From: Lewinellaceae bacterium
GTDB lineage: Bacteria > Bacteroidota > Bacteroidia > Chitinophagales > Saprospiraceae
Length of the DNA: 45,000 nucleotides
NCBI GenBank assembly: GCA_016713985.1
Contig: JADJOD010000017.1
Coordinates: 1-45,000, forward strand
Direction: 5' to 3'
Within the stretch, counting starts at the first letter, position 1. Every line of letters starts with the position of its first letter. Positions 36,176-44,351 of the stretch are shown piece after piece. The notes under the pieces were generated by a model. The model worked only from the letters and a program-made list of their open reading frames with translations. It ran no database searches and was not told the DNA's origin. The translations under genes and the position numbers were made by a program.

Positions 36176-37051
36176 TTACAACACGTTCGCCAACTGCTCT
36201 TTGATTTTTTCCAGTTCGTCTTTCATCTGCACCACCAGCCGCTGTATGTCGGCGTCGTAGGCCTTGGCGCCCAGGGTGTTGATCTCGCGGCCCATTTCCT
36301 GTGAAATAAAATTGAGGGTACGTCCGGCAGATTGTTGTTGGTTGTCAACCTGTTCGAGAAAATATTTGCAGTGCTGGCCGAGGCGCACCTTCTCCTCGGT
36401 GATGTCCATTTTTTCGAGGTAGTACAAAATTTCCTGTTCAAAGCGGTTGTTGTCTAAGTTTTCCTTGCCAAATACTTCTTCCATATTGTTGCGCAGGCGT
36501 TCGCGCATGCGGGTAAAGCGGTCTTGTTCAAACGGAGGCACCTGCACCAGAAGCGCCGCGATATTGGATACCCGGAGCCGGAGGTCGGCTTCCAGGGCAC
36601 GGCCTTCCTGCCGGCGGAATGCGCGCAGGTTGTCGAGAGCCTTGCTCACGGTATCACATACGGATTTCCATTCGTCTTCGTTTACTTCACCGGAAGTGGC
36701 GGCAACGACGTTGGGAATACGAAGAATGGCCTGAAGCAGATCGGTCTGGCCCATACCCAGTTCGCCGGTCAGGCGCGTAAGTTCGCGGTGGTAGCCCCGG
36801 AACAGGGCTTCATTCAAACTAACGGTGGCAGCGCCGTCCGCGTTTTGCACGTCGATGATGATGTCGAGTTTGCCGCGTTCGGCGTGGTCGTTCACCAATT
36901 TGCGCAATTCAACTTCTTTTTCCTTGTAATCGCCCGGAAGCCGGATTTTCAGGTCCGTCATTTTGGAATTGAGCGCCCGTACCTCTACGGAAATCGATTT
37001 GTCTTCAAAACTACCGGTCGCGCGGCCGTAGCCCGTCATGGAAAGCAGCAT
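36176..37051 (-). CDS. yicC: YicC family endoribonuclease
   Basis: YicC proteins are RNA-cleaving enzymes (in E. coli linked to decay of the small RNA RyhB) or stress proteins of uncertain role. The chosen start MLLSMTGYGRATGS (37051) is the family signature; upstream in-frame codons lack it. 291 residues: the N-terminal YicC_N domain (to about 155, with VEVRALNSKMTDLKIRLP and RGKLDIIIDVQ), and the C-terminal DUF1732 domain (about 205-290) ending in QEMGREINTLGAKAYDADIQ and LEKIKEQLANVL. Standard length. A -7 box lies 54 bases upstream. Divergent from the HU gene. Confidence 0.92.
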   Translation of the reverse strand: MLLSMTGYGRATGSFEDKSISVEVRALNSKMTDLKIRLPGDYKEKEVELRKLVNDHAERGKLDIIIDVQNADGAATVSLNEALFRGYHRELTRLTGELGMGQTDLLQAILRIPNVVAATSGEVNEDEWKSVCDTVSKALDNLRAFRRQEGRALEADLRLRVSNIAALLVQVPPFEQDRFTRMRERLRNNMEEVFGKENLDNNRFEQEILYYLEKMDITEEKVRLGQHCKYFLEQVDNQQQSAGRTLNFISQEMGREINTLGAKAYDADIQRLVVQMKDELEKIKEQLANVL

Positions 37052-37104
37052 GCTGTGTAGAAGGTTAGAGTGGTGTCTGTTAAGTATGATCCGGACGATC
37101 CGGG

Positions 37105-37112
37105 CAAAAGTA
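37105..37112 (-). promoter_or_regulatory. Promoter -7 box for yicC
   Basis: TACTTTTG on the minus strand is a perfect TAnnTTTG match, giving a leader of about 45 bases to the yicC ATG. The leader contains a direct repeat ATCCGGACGATCCGG. No clear -33 box. Confidence 0.45.
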
Positions 37113-37281
37113 GAAAAATTACATGCCGCAGGCACTTAATAAATAATTTTGCTCGTATTATTTTGTAAAGTGCTGAATAAGAACGAGTTTTCGGCGGCAA
37201 AAGAAACGATGCGTTTGGAACGCCCAAGAATGGTATTCTTTGATTTTCAGGAGAATATGCCCCGATTTTTTTAAGGAAAAG

Positions 37282-37312
37282 TTTGTGCGGCTAAAAAATT
37301 GTGCGAACTTTG
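37282..37312 (+). promoter_or_regulatory. Promoter for the HU gene
   Basis: TTTG (37282-37285) and GAACTTTG (37305-37312) with a 19-base spacer match the Bacteroidetes -33/-7 layout with one changed base in the -7 box. Leader about 57 bases. The remaining 324-base yicC-HU gap holds only this and the yicC promoter. Confidence 0.65.
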
Positions 37313-37375
37313 CGTCTCGTTTTTGAAAACACCCAATTTTCGTTCATAACTTATTCAAAATCAACGAAATAAAAC

Positions 37376-37687
37376 ATGAGAAAGGCTGACCTTGTGAACG
37401 CTATTTCCGAAAAGACCGGCGTTGCAAAAGTGGACGTCCTCGTTTCCCTCGAGGAGCTTTTCAAAGAGATCAAATCCACGATGCAAAGTGGCGAAAACGT
37501 GTATATCCGCGGTTTCGGCAGCTTTGTAATAAAAAAACGCGCCAAAAAAGTGGGTCGCCACATCAAAAAGGGCAAATCCATTGAAATTCCGGAGCACTAT
37601 ATTCCCTCTTTCAAGCCGGCCAAGATATTTACAGAGCAAGTGAAAAAGAATGTTCACTCGCTGCCGAAAGACGAAAGCGAAGATTAA
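37376..37687 (+). CDS. HU family DNA-binding protein
   Basis: Small basic nucleoid protein that bends DNA as a dimer. 103 residues: MRKADLVNAISEKTGVAK at the N-terminal helices, the SGENVYIRGFGSFVIKKR beta arm start, and IPEHYIPSFKPAKIF, where the PxxxP DNA-intercalating arm region stands (here with IPSFKPAKIF typical of HU/IHF). A charged tail (LPKDESED) extends past the usual 90 residues. It has its own promoter and heads the HU - TPR - COX24 peptide - RNase E/G group. Confidence 0.93.
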   Translation: MRKADLVNAISEKTGVAKVDVLVSLEELFKEIKSTMQSGENVYIRGFGSFVIKKRAKKVGRHIKKGKSIEIPEHYIPSFKPAKIFTEQVKKNVHSLPKDESED

Positions 37688-37736
37688 TTCAGGCAAGGAG
37701 CGAACCTGATCCGTTCGAATCCGCGCTGCTTCACTG

Positions 37737-38522
37737 ATGAGCAAACCACAATATTTTGCACTTTTGGGCGCTTTGGCCTTGTTTTTGGTTCTTTACTTCG
37801 GTTTCGATACAAAAACAAACAAGCAAAAAACCACGGAGCCTTCGCATGCCGTGACGGCAGAAAGTGCCGGTTTCGAATCGCTGCTGGCCGATGCAAAAGC
37901 CCATCTTGAAGCCGATCAATCGGCACAAGTGGTGGAACTGGAGCAAAAAGTCCAAAATGCAACATCGGATGAAGAACGTGTTGCCGCGTTGAAACGATTA
38001 TCGGGACTATGGTATGATCTCGGCCAAATTCCCGTAGCTGGTGGTCTGGCCGAACAGGTCGCCGAAATTGAAAATGCCGATACCTCCTGGTCCGTGGCGG
38101 GTGCTACCTATTATAATGGCCTCGTCGGTTCCCAGGACCCGGTCATCCGGAATTATTGCGCCTCCCGGGCTGTAAAAGCATTTGAAAGTGCGGCAGCGCT
38201 CAACCCGAAAAATGTTGATTATCGCGTTAATCAGGCGCTTGTCTACGCCGAAAACCCGCCGCCCGACAATCCGATGCGGGCAGTGTTGTTGTTGCGGGAA
38301 CTCGAAAGCAAGCACCCGGAGAGCGCATCCGTTTATAATGCATTGGGCCGATTGGCCATTAAGACCGGGCAATGGGCGCGTGCAGTAGAACGCCTCGAAA
38401 AAGCCTGGTCGCTGGATAAAAAAAATCCGAACACCCCCTGCCTGTTGGCCAAAGCTTACGAAGGTTCGGGAAATTCGGTAAAAGCAACTGAGTTTGCGGG
38501 TATCTGTAACGGCGCCCGCTGA
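37737..38522 (+). CDS. Membrane-anchored TPR protein
   Basis: 261 residues. One N-terminal membrane helix (about 6-22, YFALLGALALFLVLYFG) and then a soluble, helical domain. TPR-like units lie at about 113-255: ASRAVKAFESAAALNPKN, SVYNALGRLAIKTGQWARAVERLEKAW and PCLLAKAYEGSGNSVKA. No catalytic motif, so probably a protein-protein scaffold on the membrane. It sits 49 bases after HU on the same strand and is probably co-transcribed with it and the 30-codon gene after it. Confidence 0.85.
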   Translation: MSKPQYFALLGALALFLVLYFGFDTKTNKQKTTEPSHAVTAESAGFESLLADAKAHLEADQSAQVVELEQKVQNATSDEERVAALKRLSGLWYDLGQIPVAGGLAEQVAEIENADTSWSVAGATYYNGLVGSQDPVIRNYCASRAVKAFESAAALNPKNVDYRVNQALVYAENPPPDNPMRAVLLLRELESKHPESASVYNALGRLAIKTGQWARAVERLEKAWSLDKKNPNTPCLLAKAYEGSGNSVKATEFAGICNGAR

Positions 38523-38575
38523 CTTGTCAACTCATAACCGGTTTGCTCTGGCAAACCACAAAATTTCTGAAGAGT

Positions 38576-38668
38576 ATGCCTTGCGGAAAAAAACGTAAAC
38601 GCCATAAAATCGCCACGCACAAGCGCAAAAAGCGCCTTCGTAAGAATCGCCACAAGAAGAAGCGTTAG
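38576..38668 (+). CDS. 30-residue COX24/AURKAIP1-domain (mS38-like) ribosomal-type peptide
   Basis: ATG 38576 opens a 30-codon frame rich in Lys, Arg and His: MPCGKKRKRHKIATHKRKKR, then LRKNRHKKKR and TAG. This is the motif of the AURKAIP1/COX24 (DUF1713) domain, which in mitochondria is the small-subunit ribosomal protein mS38. Short free-standing versions are known in Bacteroidetes. It most likely binds the small ribosomal subunit. Position 53 bases after the TPR gene, ahead of RNase E/G, fits an RNA-related role. It is too short for most gene finders. A terminator-like hairpin follows at 38754. Confidence 0.82.
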   Translation: MPCGKKRKRHKIATHKRKKRLRKNRHKKKR

Positions 38669-38753
38669 TAACTGAACCACAGGCAATGTGCAGTTCCGAC
38701 AGTTCGGAGCTTGCCGTGCCGGGGTCAGCGCCGGACGTAACCGTCGTTTATTA

Positions 38754-38789
38754 AAACTTTCCGGAAGCCGTCGTGCTACCGGAAAGTTT
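38754..38789 (+). terminator. Hairpin after the HU/TPR/COX24 group
   Basis: AAACTTTCCGG (38754-38764) and CCGGAAAGTTT (38779-38789) form a perfect 11-bp stem with a 14-base loop. Only a short T run follows, so it may be a terminator or a processing or stability element. Confidence 0.6.
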
Positions 38790-39202
38790 CCCGCTCCAGC
38801 TGTATGCTGTTGAACAAACACTATCCCCCTTCTTACCGGCGAATCATTCCGTTCTTTGGCAAGCATTTCCCCCGAATTTGTATCCCCTAACCAGATGCAA
38901 TGCTGCACGTTTGTCCGCCCAAGCAAATGTGAAACAGCCCTCCTTGCCAACAAGGATCGAATAAAAACGCCGCCTGCACAGCGTATACCAAATCCGCACA
39001 TCTGTTGCGACGGTTCATTTTGACGCCCATACCGACCCCGGTACATGGTCGCAGGGCTTTTGCTTTTTTGATTCGTACCCGGTCGATATTATTCGTTCGC
39101 CAAAGCCTTTTTACCCCTTGCTTTTGCGATTCAAAACAATTCGCCCGCTACGCCCTCCCTCCTGTTTTTGCCCTTGCCTGTGGCAAACCATATTATAAAA
39201 TC
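38790..39202. other. Leader region upstream of RNase E/G
   Basis: About 410 bases. The RNase E/G frame stays open upstream to 39005, but the residues encoded there (before VDKELIINA) do not look like the family. I see no clear promoter; CACGTTTG near 38907-38914 is a weak -7 candidate. A long leader would fit the known feedback control of RNase E mRNA in other bacteria, but no structure proves it. Confidence 0.35.
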
Positions 39203-40753
39203 GTGGATAAAGAACTCATTATCAATGCCACCGAAGGCGGCGTTGAACTTGCCCTGCTGGAAGGCGGCAAACTCGTGGAACTCCACCACCAGAGAACAAA
39301 CAACAATTTTACCGTCGGCGACATCCTGATCGGCAAAATCCGCAAAATGATGCCCGGACTCAACGCGGCATTTGTGGATATCGGCCATAGAAAGGATGCA
39401 TTTCTGCATTATACCGACCTCGGCCCCAAACTCCGCTCGCTGGTAAAATGGACCAACGGCGTGATGAACGGCAGCATCAATACCCACAAACTCGACCATT
39501 TTAAATACGACGACGAGATCATCAAAACCGGCAAGGTGGACCAGGTGCTGAATAAACGCTGGCCCATCCTGGTGCAAATACTGAAAGAACCGATCTCGAC
39601 CAAAGGCCCGCGACTTTCCTGCGAACTGACCCTGCCGGGCCGCCATATGGTATTGTCCCCTTTCGCCGACACCGTTTCGGTTTCCAAAAAAATCGCCAGC
39701 GCCGAAGAGCGAAAACGCCTGCATACCCTGGCGGAAAGTATCAAACCCAAAAACTTCGGAATCATTATCCGTACCGCCGCCGAAGGCCGGAAAGTGCAGG
39801 AACTGCACGAAGAACTCGTGCGCCTGATGGGACAATGGGAAGATATTTACCGCCAACTGAAAACCGTCAACCCGCCCGCCAAACTGCTCAGCGAACTCGA
39901 CAAACCCGCCAGCGTGTTGCGCGACCTGCTCAGCGACGGCTTCAGCCGGATCGTCGTTAATGAAAAAGACCTCCTGGACGACGTCAAAGCGTATCTGCAA
40001 AATATCAGTCCCGACCAGGTCGGCATCGCACAATATTACAACGGTTCCAAACCGATATTCGACCAGTACGGAATTACCAAACAAATCAAGGCTTCCTTCG
40101 GCAAAACCGCCACCATGAACAGCGGCGCCTACATCGTCATCGAAAAAACCGAAGCGATGCACGTCGTCGACGTAAACAGCGGCCACAAAATGACCACGGC
40201 CGATGTGGATCAGACCATTCTGGGGGTTAACCTGGAAGCAGCCGAAGAAATCGCCCGCCAGATACGCCTGCGCGATATCGGCGGCCTGATCATCATCGAC
40301 TTCATCGACATGAAAAACCAGGAGCATAAAAAACAACTGGCCAAAGCGATGGAAGATTTTATGAAAAAAGACCGTTCCCAGCACACCATCCTGCCCCTGT
40401 CGAAATTCGGCCTGATGCAGATCACCCGCGAACGGGCCCGCCCGGAAGTCATGGTCGATACCGCCGAAGTATGCCCCACCTGTGGCGGCACCGGCAAGGT
40501 AAACGCCACGATCCTGCTGACAGACGATATCGAACGTGACCTGGAATTCATCATGCAGTCGCGGCCAAGATCGCCACTCATGTTGCGTGTACACCCCTAC
40601 CTCGAAGCATACCTCAAAAAAGGATTCCCCAACCGCCAGATGCGTTGGTTCCTGAAGTACAATAAATGGGTCCGTATTCTGCCGAACGCCGATTATCAGT
40701 TGACTGATTACCGGTTCTACGACGGCAACGAAGACGAAATCCGTTTGAATTGA
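39203..40753 (+). CDS. rng: Ribonuclease E/G family endoribonuclease
   Basis: Single-strand RNA endonuclease for rRNA processing and mRNA turnover. I chose the GTG at 39203 because VDKELIINATEGGVELALLE is where family similarity begins; no ATG fits. About 516 residues, as for RNase G. S1 RNA-binding domain at about 36-130 (GDILIGKIRKMMPGLNAAFV, DIGHRKDAFLHYTDL), 5'-sensor and RNase H-like parts to about 330, the catalytic Asp residues in VVDVNSGHKMTT and LIIIDFIDMKN, and the zinc-link CPTCGGTGKV. No long C-terminal scaffold as in E. coli RNase E. Intact. Convergent with the pyruvate-kinase-like gene, only 4 bases apart. Confidence 0.93.
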   Translation: MDKELIINATEGGVELALLEGGKLVELHHQRTNNNFTVGDILIGKIRKMMPGLNAAFVDIGHRKDAFLHYTDLGPKLRSLVKWTNGVMNGSINTHKLDHFKYDDEIIKTGKVDQVLNKRWPILVQILKEPISTKGPRLSCELTLPGRHMVLSPFADTVSVSKKIASAEERKRLHTLAESIKPKNFGIIIRTAAEGRKVQELHEELVRLMGQWEDIYRQLKTVNPPAKLLSELDKPASVLRDLLSDGFSRIVVNEKDLLDDVKAYLQNISPDQVGIAQYYNGSKPIFDQYGITKQIKASFGKTATMNSGAYIVIEKTEAMHVVDVNSGHKMTTADVDQTILGVNLEAAEEIARQIRLRDIGGLIIIDFIDMKNQEHKKQLAKAMEDFMKKDRSQHTILPLSKFGLMQITRERARPEVMVDTAEVCPTCGGTGKVNATILLTDDIERDLEFIMQSRPRSPLMLRVHPYLEAYLKKGFPNRQMRWFLKYNKWVRILPNADYQLTDYRFYDGNEDEIRLN

Positions 40754-40757
40754 GCGC

Positions 40758-42219
40758 CTATTTTTGAAAAAATCGTTCGGCGATGTTCAAGGGACGGAAA
40801 ACGTATCTTTTTTTGAGGTGATGGCCACCGCTGCGGTGCAAGATGTCTCGCAGAGATGCCAATACCCGAAGCAGGTGTTTTCCTTTGTTCAACATCACAC
40901 ATTCCGCATGAACGGCACGAGCGGCATCGGTTACCTCCGAACGGGTAGCGATGCCGCTTTTGTTTAACGTTTCCAGCACCTGGGTCGCCCAGATCACCGG
41001 CACGTGGGCCGCTTCACAAATCCAGAGGATTTCTTCCTGTATTTCGCTGAGCCGTTCAAACCCGATCTCCACGGCCAGGTCGCCGCGGGCGATCATAACG
41101 CCAAAAAAGGGGTTCCTGCATTCCCTGCAACATCAGCGCCGGCAGTTTTTGCACCGCGTCTAAGGTTTCTATTTTTAATACGATCGGCAGGCGCCGGCCT
41201 TTACCCGAACGCAACAGCGTTTGCAATTCAGCCACCTCGTCGGGATGCCGAACGAAGGAAAAGCCCACCACATCGGCGTATTGTTTTGCAAACGGGAGCA
41301 CTCCCTTGTCAAAATCGGTCAAACTGCGGAAAGAAAGTTCGGTATCGGGAAAGTTGATCCCTTTTTCCGCTTTCAGTTTTGTTTTTTCCGAAGGAATGCG
41401 GCGAACAAAAAGCTGGGCCGTTTTACCGTCCGTTTTTTCCACCACCGTTTCGATCAACCCGTCGTCGAACAACACGCGGTCGCCATTCCGGAGGTCTTTG
41501 ACCACGCCGGGTTGGGTGCATCCCGCTATTTTTTTAGTTTTGTCCACATCCGTTCCCGGTTCGGCCAGAACAAACCGCTCGCCTTTTTTCAGTTTGATCC
41601 GGCCTTTTCGTTTTCCTTTACCCAGGATCACCGTTCGAATCTTCGGCCCGGCCAGATCCATGTATATTTTGCAGGGCAAACCCGTGATACGGGTGGCCTT
41701 GCGGATGTTCTCCGCCATCCGGCGCCATACAGGTTCCTTATCGTGCGCGCAGTTGATACGCGCAACGTTCATTCCCGCTTCCAGAAGTGCTTTCACGGCT
41801 TCGTAATCATCGGCCAGCGGGTGGTCGAAGGTGACCATGACGTGGGGAATGTTCAGATTCCGTTTGATGCCAAACAGGGACGTGGCGCGTTGGCTGAGCA
41901 GCCGGGAAGCGGCAGGATAGTCGTAGCCGGTAGAGCGGCGCGACGGAGCGGCGCCCAGCCGCTCGAGCACGGCTTCCACCTGAAACAGAGCGTGGCTTTC
42001 CGAACTGGCCAGAGAAGATAACCCGGCGTCGTGCAGGTCGAGTTGCAGGTCGCGCAAATCTTCCCGGCGCAAGGTCAGGTAGTGCAGCAAGTTGGCGGCG
42101 CTTTTGCGCTGGGGTCTGCATACGAGCCGGAGTGCGGCACGGTGCTCCGTCTCGGTCGCCAGCATTTTCTGGCGGAGGTTGGCCAGTGTTTCACGCAAAA
42201 CGCTCCATTCAGGCATCAT
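40758..42219 (-). CDS. Atypical pyruvate-kinase-like protein (one frameshift)
   Basis: About 487 residues from ATG 42219. The first ~130 residues are a helical extension not found in classic pyruvate kinase (LRETLANLRQKMLATETEHR, LHYLTLRREDLRDLQ). A PK barrel follows: LLEAGMNVARINCAHD, YMDLAGPKIRTV, the small B domain (about 210-300), the catalytic Lys in VLKIETLDAV, VMIARGDLAVE, VIWATQVLETL and TRSEVTDAARAVHAECVMLN. The usual first motif (KI-TIGP) is replaced by HVMVTFDHP, and the chain ends shortly after the barrel, so the allosteric C-terminal domain is missing. The frame breaks near 41105 in a T run on the coding strand (plus strand CCAAAAAAGGGG). Could be a kinase of other substrates or a regulator. 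Confidence 0.8.
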
Positions 42220-42384
42220 CGCTCCGTTTTTTTTATTTCGGAGGTAAAAATCAGGTATGGGCCGGCATCTGTCGCTGACAGCGGTCAGACCGCACAATGA
42301 TTTCAGTGCAAAGCTGATATGAGCAAAGGGCAGCCGGATGTACCAGCCTGCCCTTTGTTCATGTACCCGTTTTTTGCCGGCATT

Positions 42385-42494
42385 TTAAAAATGCGGGCAG
42401 TCACATTGGGTTTAAATATCCGACAACCTTCGAGTACGATCATGCCGATCACGATCAAAGCGAAAGCCATACGCCACCAATTAATTTTCTTCAT
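42385..42494 (-). CDS. Very small lipoprotein ending in CDCPHF (one frameshift)
   Basis: From ATG 42494: KKINWWRMAFALIVIGMIVL, then the lipobox-like LEGC and CRIFKP. The uncorrected frame goes on to 42303 with unlikely residues. Adding one C to the CCC run near 42408 gives QCDCPHF and a TAA at 42385-42387, about 36 residues in all. Short Bacteroidetes lipoproteins ending in a Cys-Asp-Cys-Pro-(Lys/His)-aromatic tail are familiar to me, which supports the correction. Role unknown; the two Cys after the lipidated one could bind a metal. It lies upstream of the pyruvate-kinase-like gene on the same strand. Confidence 0.5.
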
Positions 42495-42593
42495 AGCCAA
42501 AAGCTGTTTACTTTTACAAACGCGAATATAATACGCCGGTGTCAGCCCGCAAAATTTTTAACGCCGGCGTCCCTGCTCGTTACCCGTAACGCC

Positions 42594-43660
42594 TTGAAAA
42601 AAAGGATACTCGTCACATCGCTCAACTGGGGGCTTGGCCATGCTACCCGGTGCATTCCACTCATTGCAGCCCTCGAAGCAATGGGAGTGGATGTGGTGCT
42701 TGCCTCCGACGGGGTGGCATTACACCTGCTCCGGGCAGAGTTTCCTCACCTTCCGGCTTTCGAATTGCCCTCCTACCGTATCCGGTACGATTCCAGCAAC
42801 ATGGTGCTGAATATCGGCCGGCAACTTCCCCGAATTCTTTATGCCGTGCGCAGTGAAAGGTGGGCGACCGAGCGGCTGGTACAGGACCACAATATCCAGG
42901 GCATAATTTCCGACAACCGCTATGGTTGTTTTACTAAGCACACCTATAATATAATGTTGTCGCACCAATTATACCTGCGGGTGCCGAATGGTATACTGGA
43001 ATGGGGCGCCAACCGGTTTCTGCGCACGGCATTGCGTAAATTTAATGAAGTCTGGGTGCCGGATGTCGCCGGCGAGCCCAACCTCTCGGGCGAACTCTCC
43101 CACGGCGAAACGGCCGTGCATCCGCAAGTCCGGTATATCGGCCCCTTGTCACGTATCCGGGCGTATGAAAGTGAAACGGAATACCAGGTTGTGGTAATCC
43201 TTTCCGGGCCCGAGCCGCAGCGCAGTTATCTCGAACAACGTTTGCTCGAACAGGCGATGTCGCTTCCGCAAAAATTTATCTTTATTCAGGGAAAAACAAT
43301 GCAAAGGAACACTACTATGCCGCTGAAAATGTGGAAGTTGTATCCTATCTGACTTCGCGTGAACTGAATGCGGTGTTACTTGCCGGCGACGTCCTGGTGT
43401 GCCGTTCGGGCTACAGCAGTATTATGGACCTGGCTGCCGCAGGTAAAAAGGCGATTCTGATCCCCACACCCGGCCAAACCGAGCAGGAATACCTGGCTGA
43501 TCTTTTTGCGCGGAAAAATATCTTTCTGGCGCAACGACAGGACGATATTGATCTTGAAACGGGTTTGGAACAGGTAATCGGCACAACAGGGCTTTCACCG
43601 GGGCAATTTGCGCCGGAAGCATTCAAAAGCACGCTGTTACATTGGCTGAATGACCTGTGA
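42594..43660 (+). CDS. Glycosyltransferase, GT-B fold (GT28/MurG-like), one frameshift
   Basis: About 355 residues. The start is a TTG at 42594 (KKRILVTSLNWGLGHATRC), since this glycine-rich loop must be included and no ATG precedes it in frame. The N-terminal Rossmann domain runs to about 190, and the C-terminal donor-binding domain has VVVILSGPEPQRS and, after the break near 43300, VEVVSYLTSRELNAVLLAGD, VCRSGYSSIMDLAAAGKKAI and PTPGQTEQEYLADLF, the typical Gly/Ser and Gln-x-x-Glu nucleotide-sugar motifs. One base near GGGAAAAACAATG restores the frame (QGKNNAKEHYYAAENV). Acceptor unknown; envelope glycan or lipid is likely. Convergent with pth, one base apart. Confidence 0.82.
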
Positions 43661-43661
43661 A

Positions 43662-44222
43662 CTACTTTCCGGTTATGCTCATGGCGCGTTCCAATCCGAT
43701 CGTCACGTAAGTTTTGACTACCTCCGCTGCTTTTTCCAGCACGTTGGGCAATTCGGCACTTTCACCTTCCGTCCACTTGCCCAGCACGTAATTGACCTGC
43801 TTGCCTTTGGAAAAATCACTCCCTATCCCAATCCGCAGGCGCGGATAGGCATCGGTGCCCAGCAGTTCCTGGATGCTTTTCAAACCATTATGGCCGCCGT
43901 CGGAGCCCTTGGGGCGCAGGCGTTGTTTGCCAAAAGTGAGGTTAAGGTCATCCAGGATTACGAGACTGTTTTCCAGCGGGATTTTTTCCTTTTGCAGCCA
44001 GTACCGGATTGCCTTGCCACTGAGATTCATATAGGTATTGGGTTTTAACAGGATCAGCGTACGGCCCTTAAACCGCACCTCCGCCAGATCCCCGTGGTGA
44101 TCACTGCGCCAATTGCCCTCCAATTGTTTACAAAGAAAGTCTACAACTTCAAAACCGACATTGTGCCGGGTGCCGTCGTATTCATAACCTACATTTCCGA
44201 GCCCTGTAATCAGGTATTTCAT
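43662..44222 (-). CDS. pth: Peptidyl-tRNA hydrolase
   Basis: Frees tRNA from stalled peptidyl-tRNA. The start ATG 44222 (MKYLITGLGNVGYEYDGTRHN) is the usual one; an in-frame extension upstream would run through the promoter. 186 residues. Catalytic His20 in TRHNVGFEVVD, LLKPNTYMNLSG with the substrate Asn, LDDLNLTFGKQRLRPKGSDGGHNGLKSI (read as two adjacent motifs) with the Asp and His-Asn that position the ester, and RLRIGIGSDFSKGKQVNYVL. Intact, standard length. A well-formed promoter lies just upstream. Confidence 0.95.
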   Translation of the reverse strand: MKYLITGLGNVGYEYDGTRHNVGFEVVDFLCKQLEGNWRSDHHGDLAEVRFKGRTLILLKPNTYMNLSGKAIRYWLQKEKIPLENSLVILDDLNLTFGKQRLRPKGSDGGHNGLKSIQELLGTDAYPRLRIGIGSDFSKGKQVNYVLGKWTEGESAELPNVLEKAAEVVKTYVTIGLERAMSITGK

Positions 44223-44248
44223 GGTTTTAACAAGCAAGATTGAAAGGG

Positions 44249-44280
44249 CAAAGGTAGATTGCTGTTTGTTACCCTCCAAA
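44249..44280 (-). promoter_or_regulatory. Promoter for pth
   Basis: On the minus strand TTTG (44280-44277), a 20-base spacer and TACCTTTG (44256-44249) match the Bacteroidetes -33/-7 consensus exactly. Predicted leader about 20 bases. Confidence 0.75.
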
Positions 44281-44351
44281 ACCCAAGTCTTTTCCTCAAA
44301 TTTGCGCCGTTTTTTAACTTTCAGTCTGGTTTTATTCTTGAAATATCAATT

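Noticed and set aside
39131..40594. A 487-codon open frame on the minus strand opposite the RNase E/G gene
   Set aside because: Residue content is a typical antisense shadow, with no family motif; the plus-strand frame is a clear RNase E/G.
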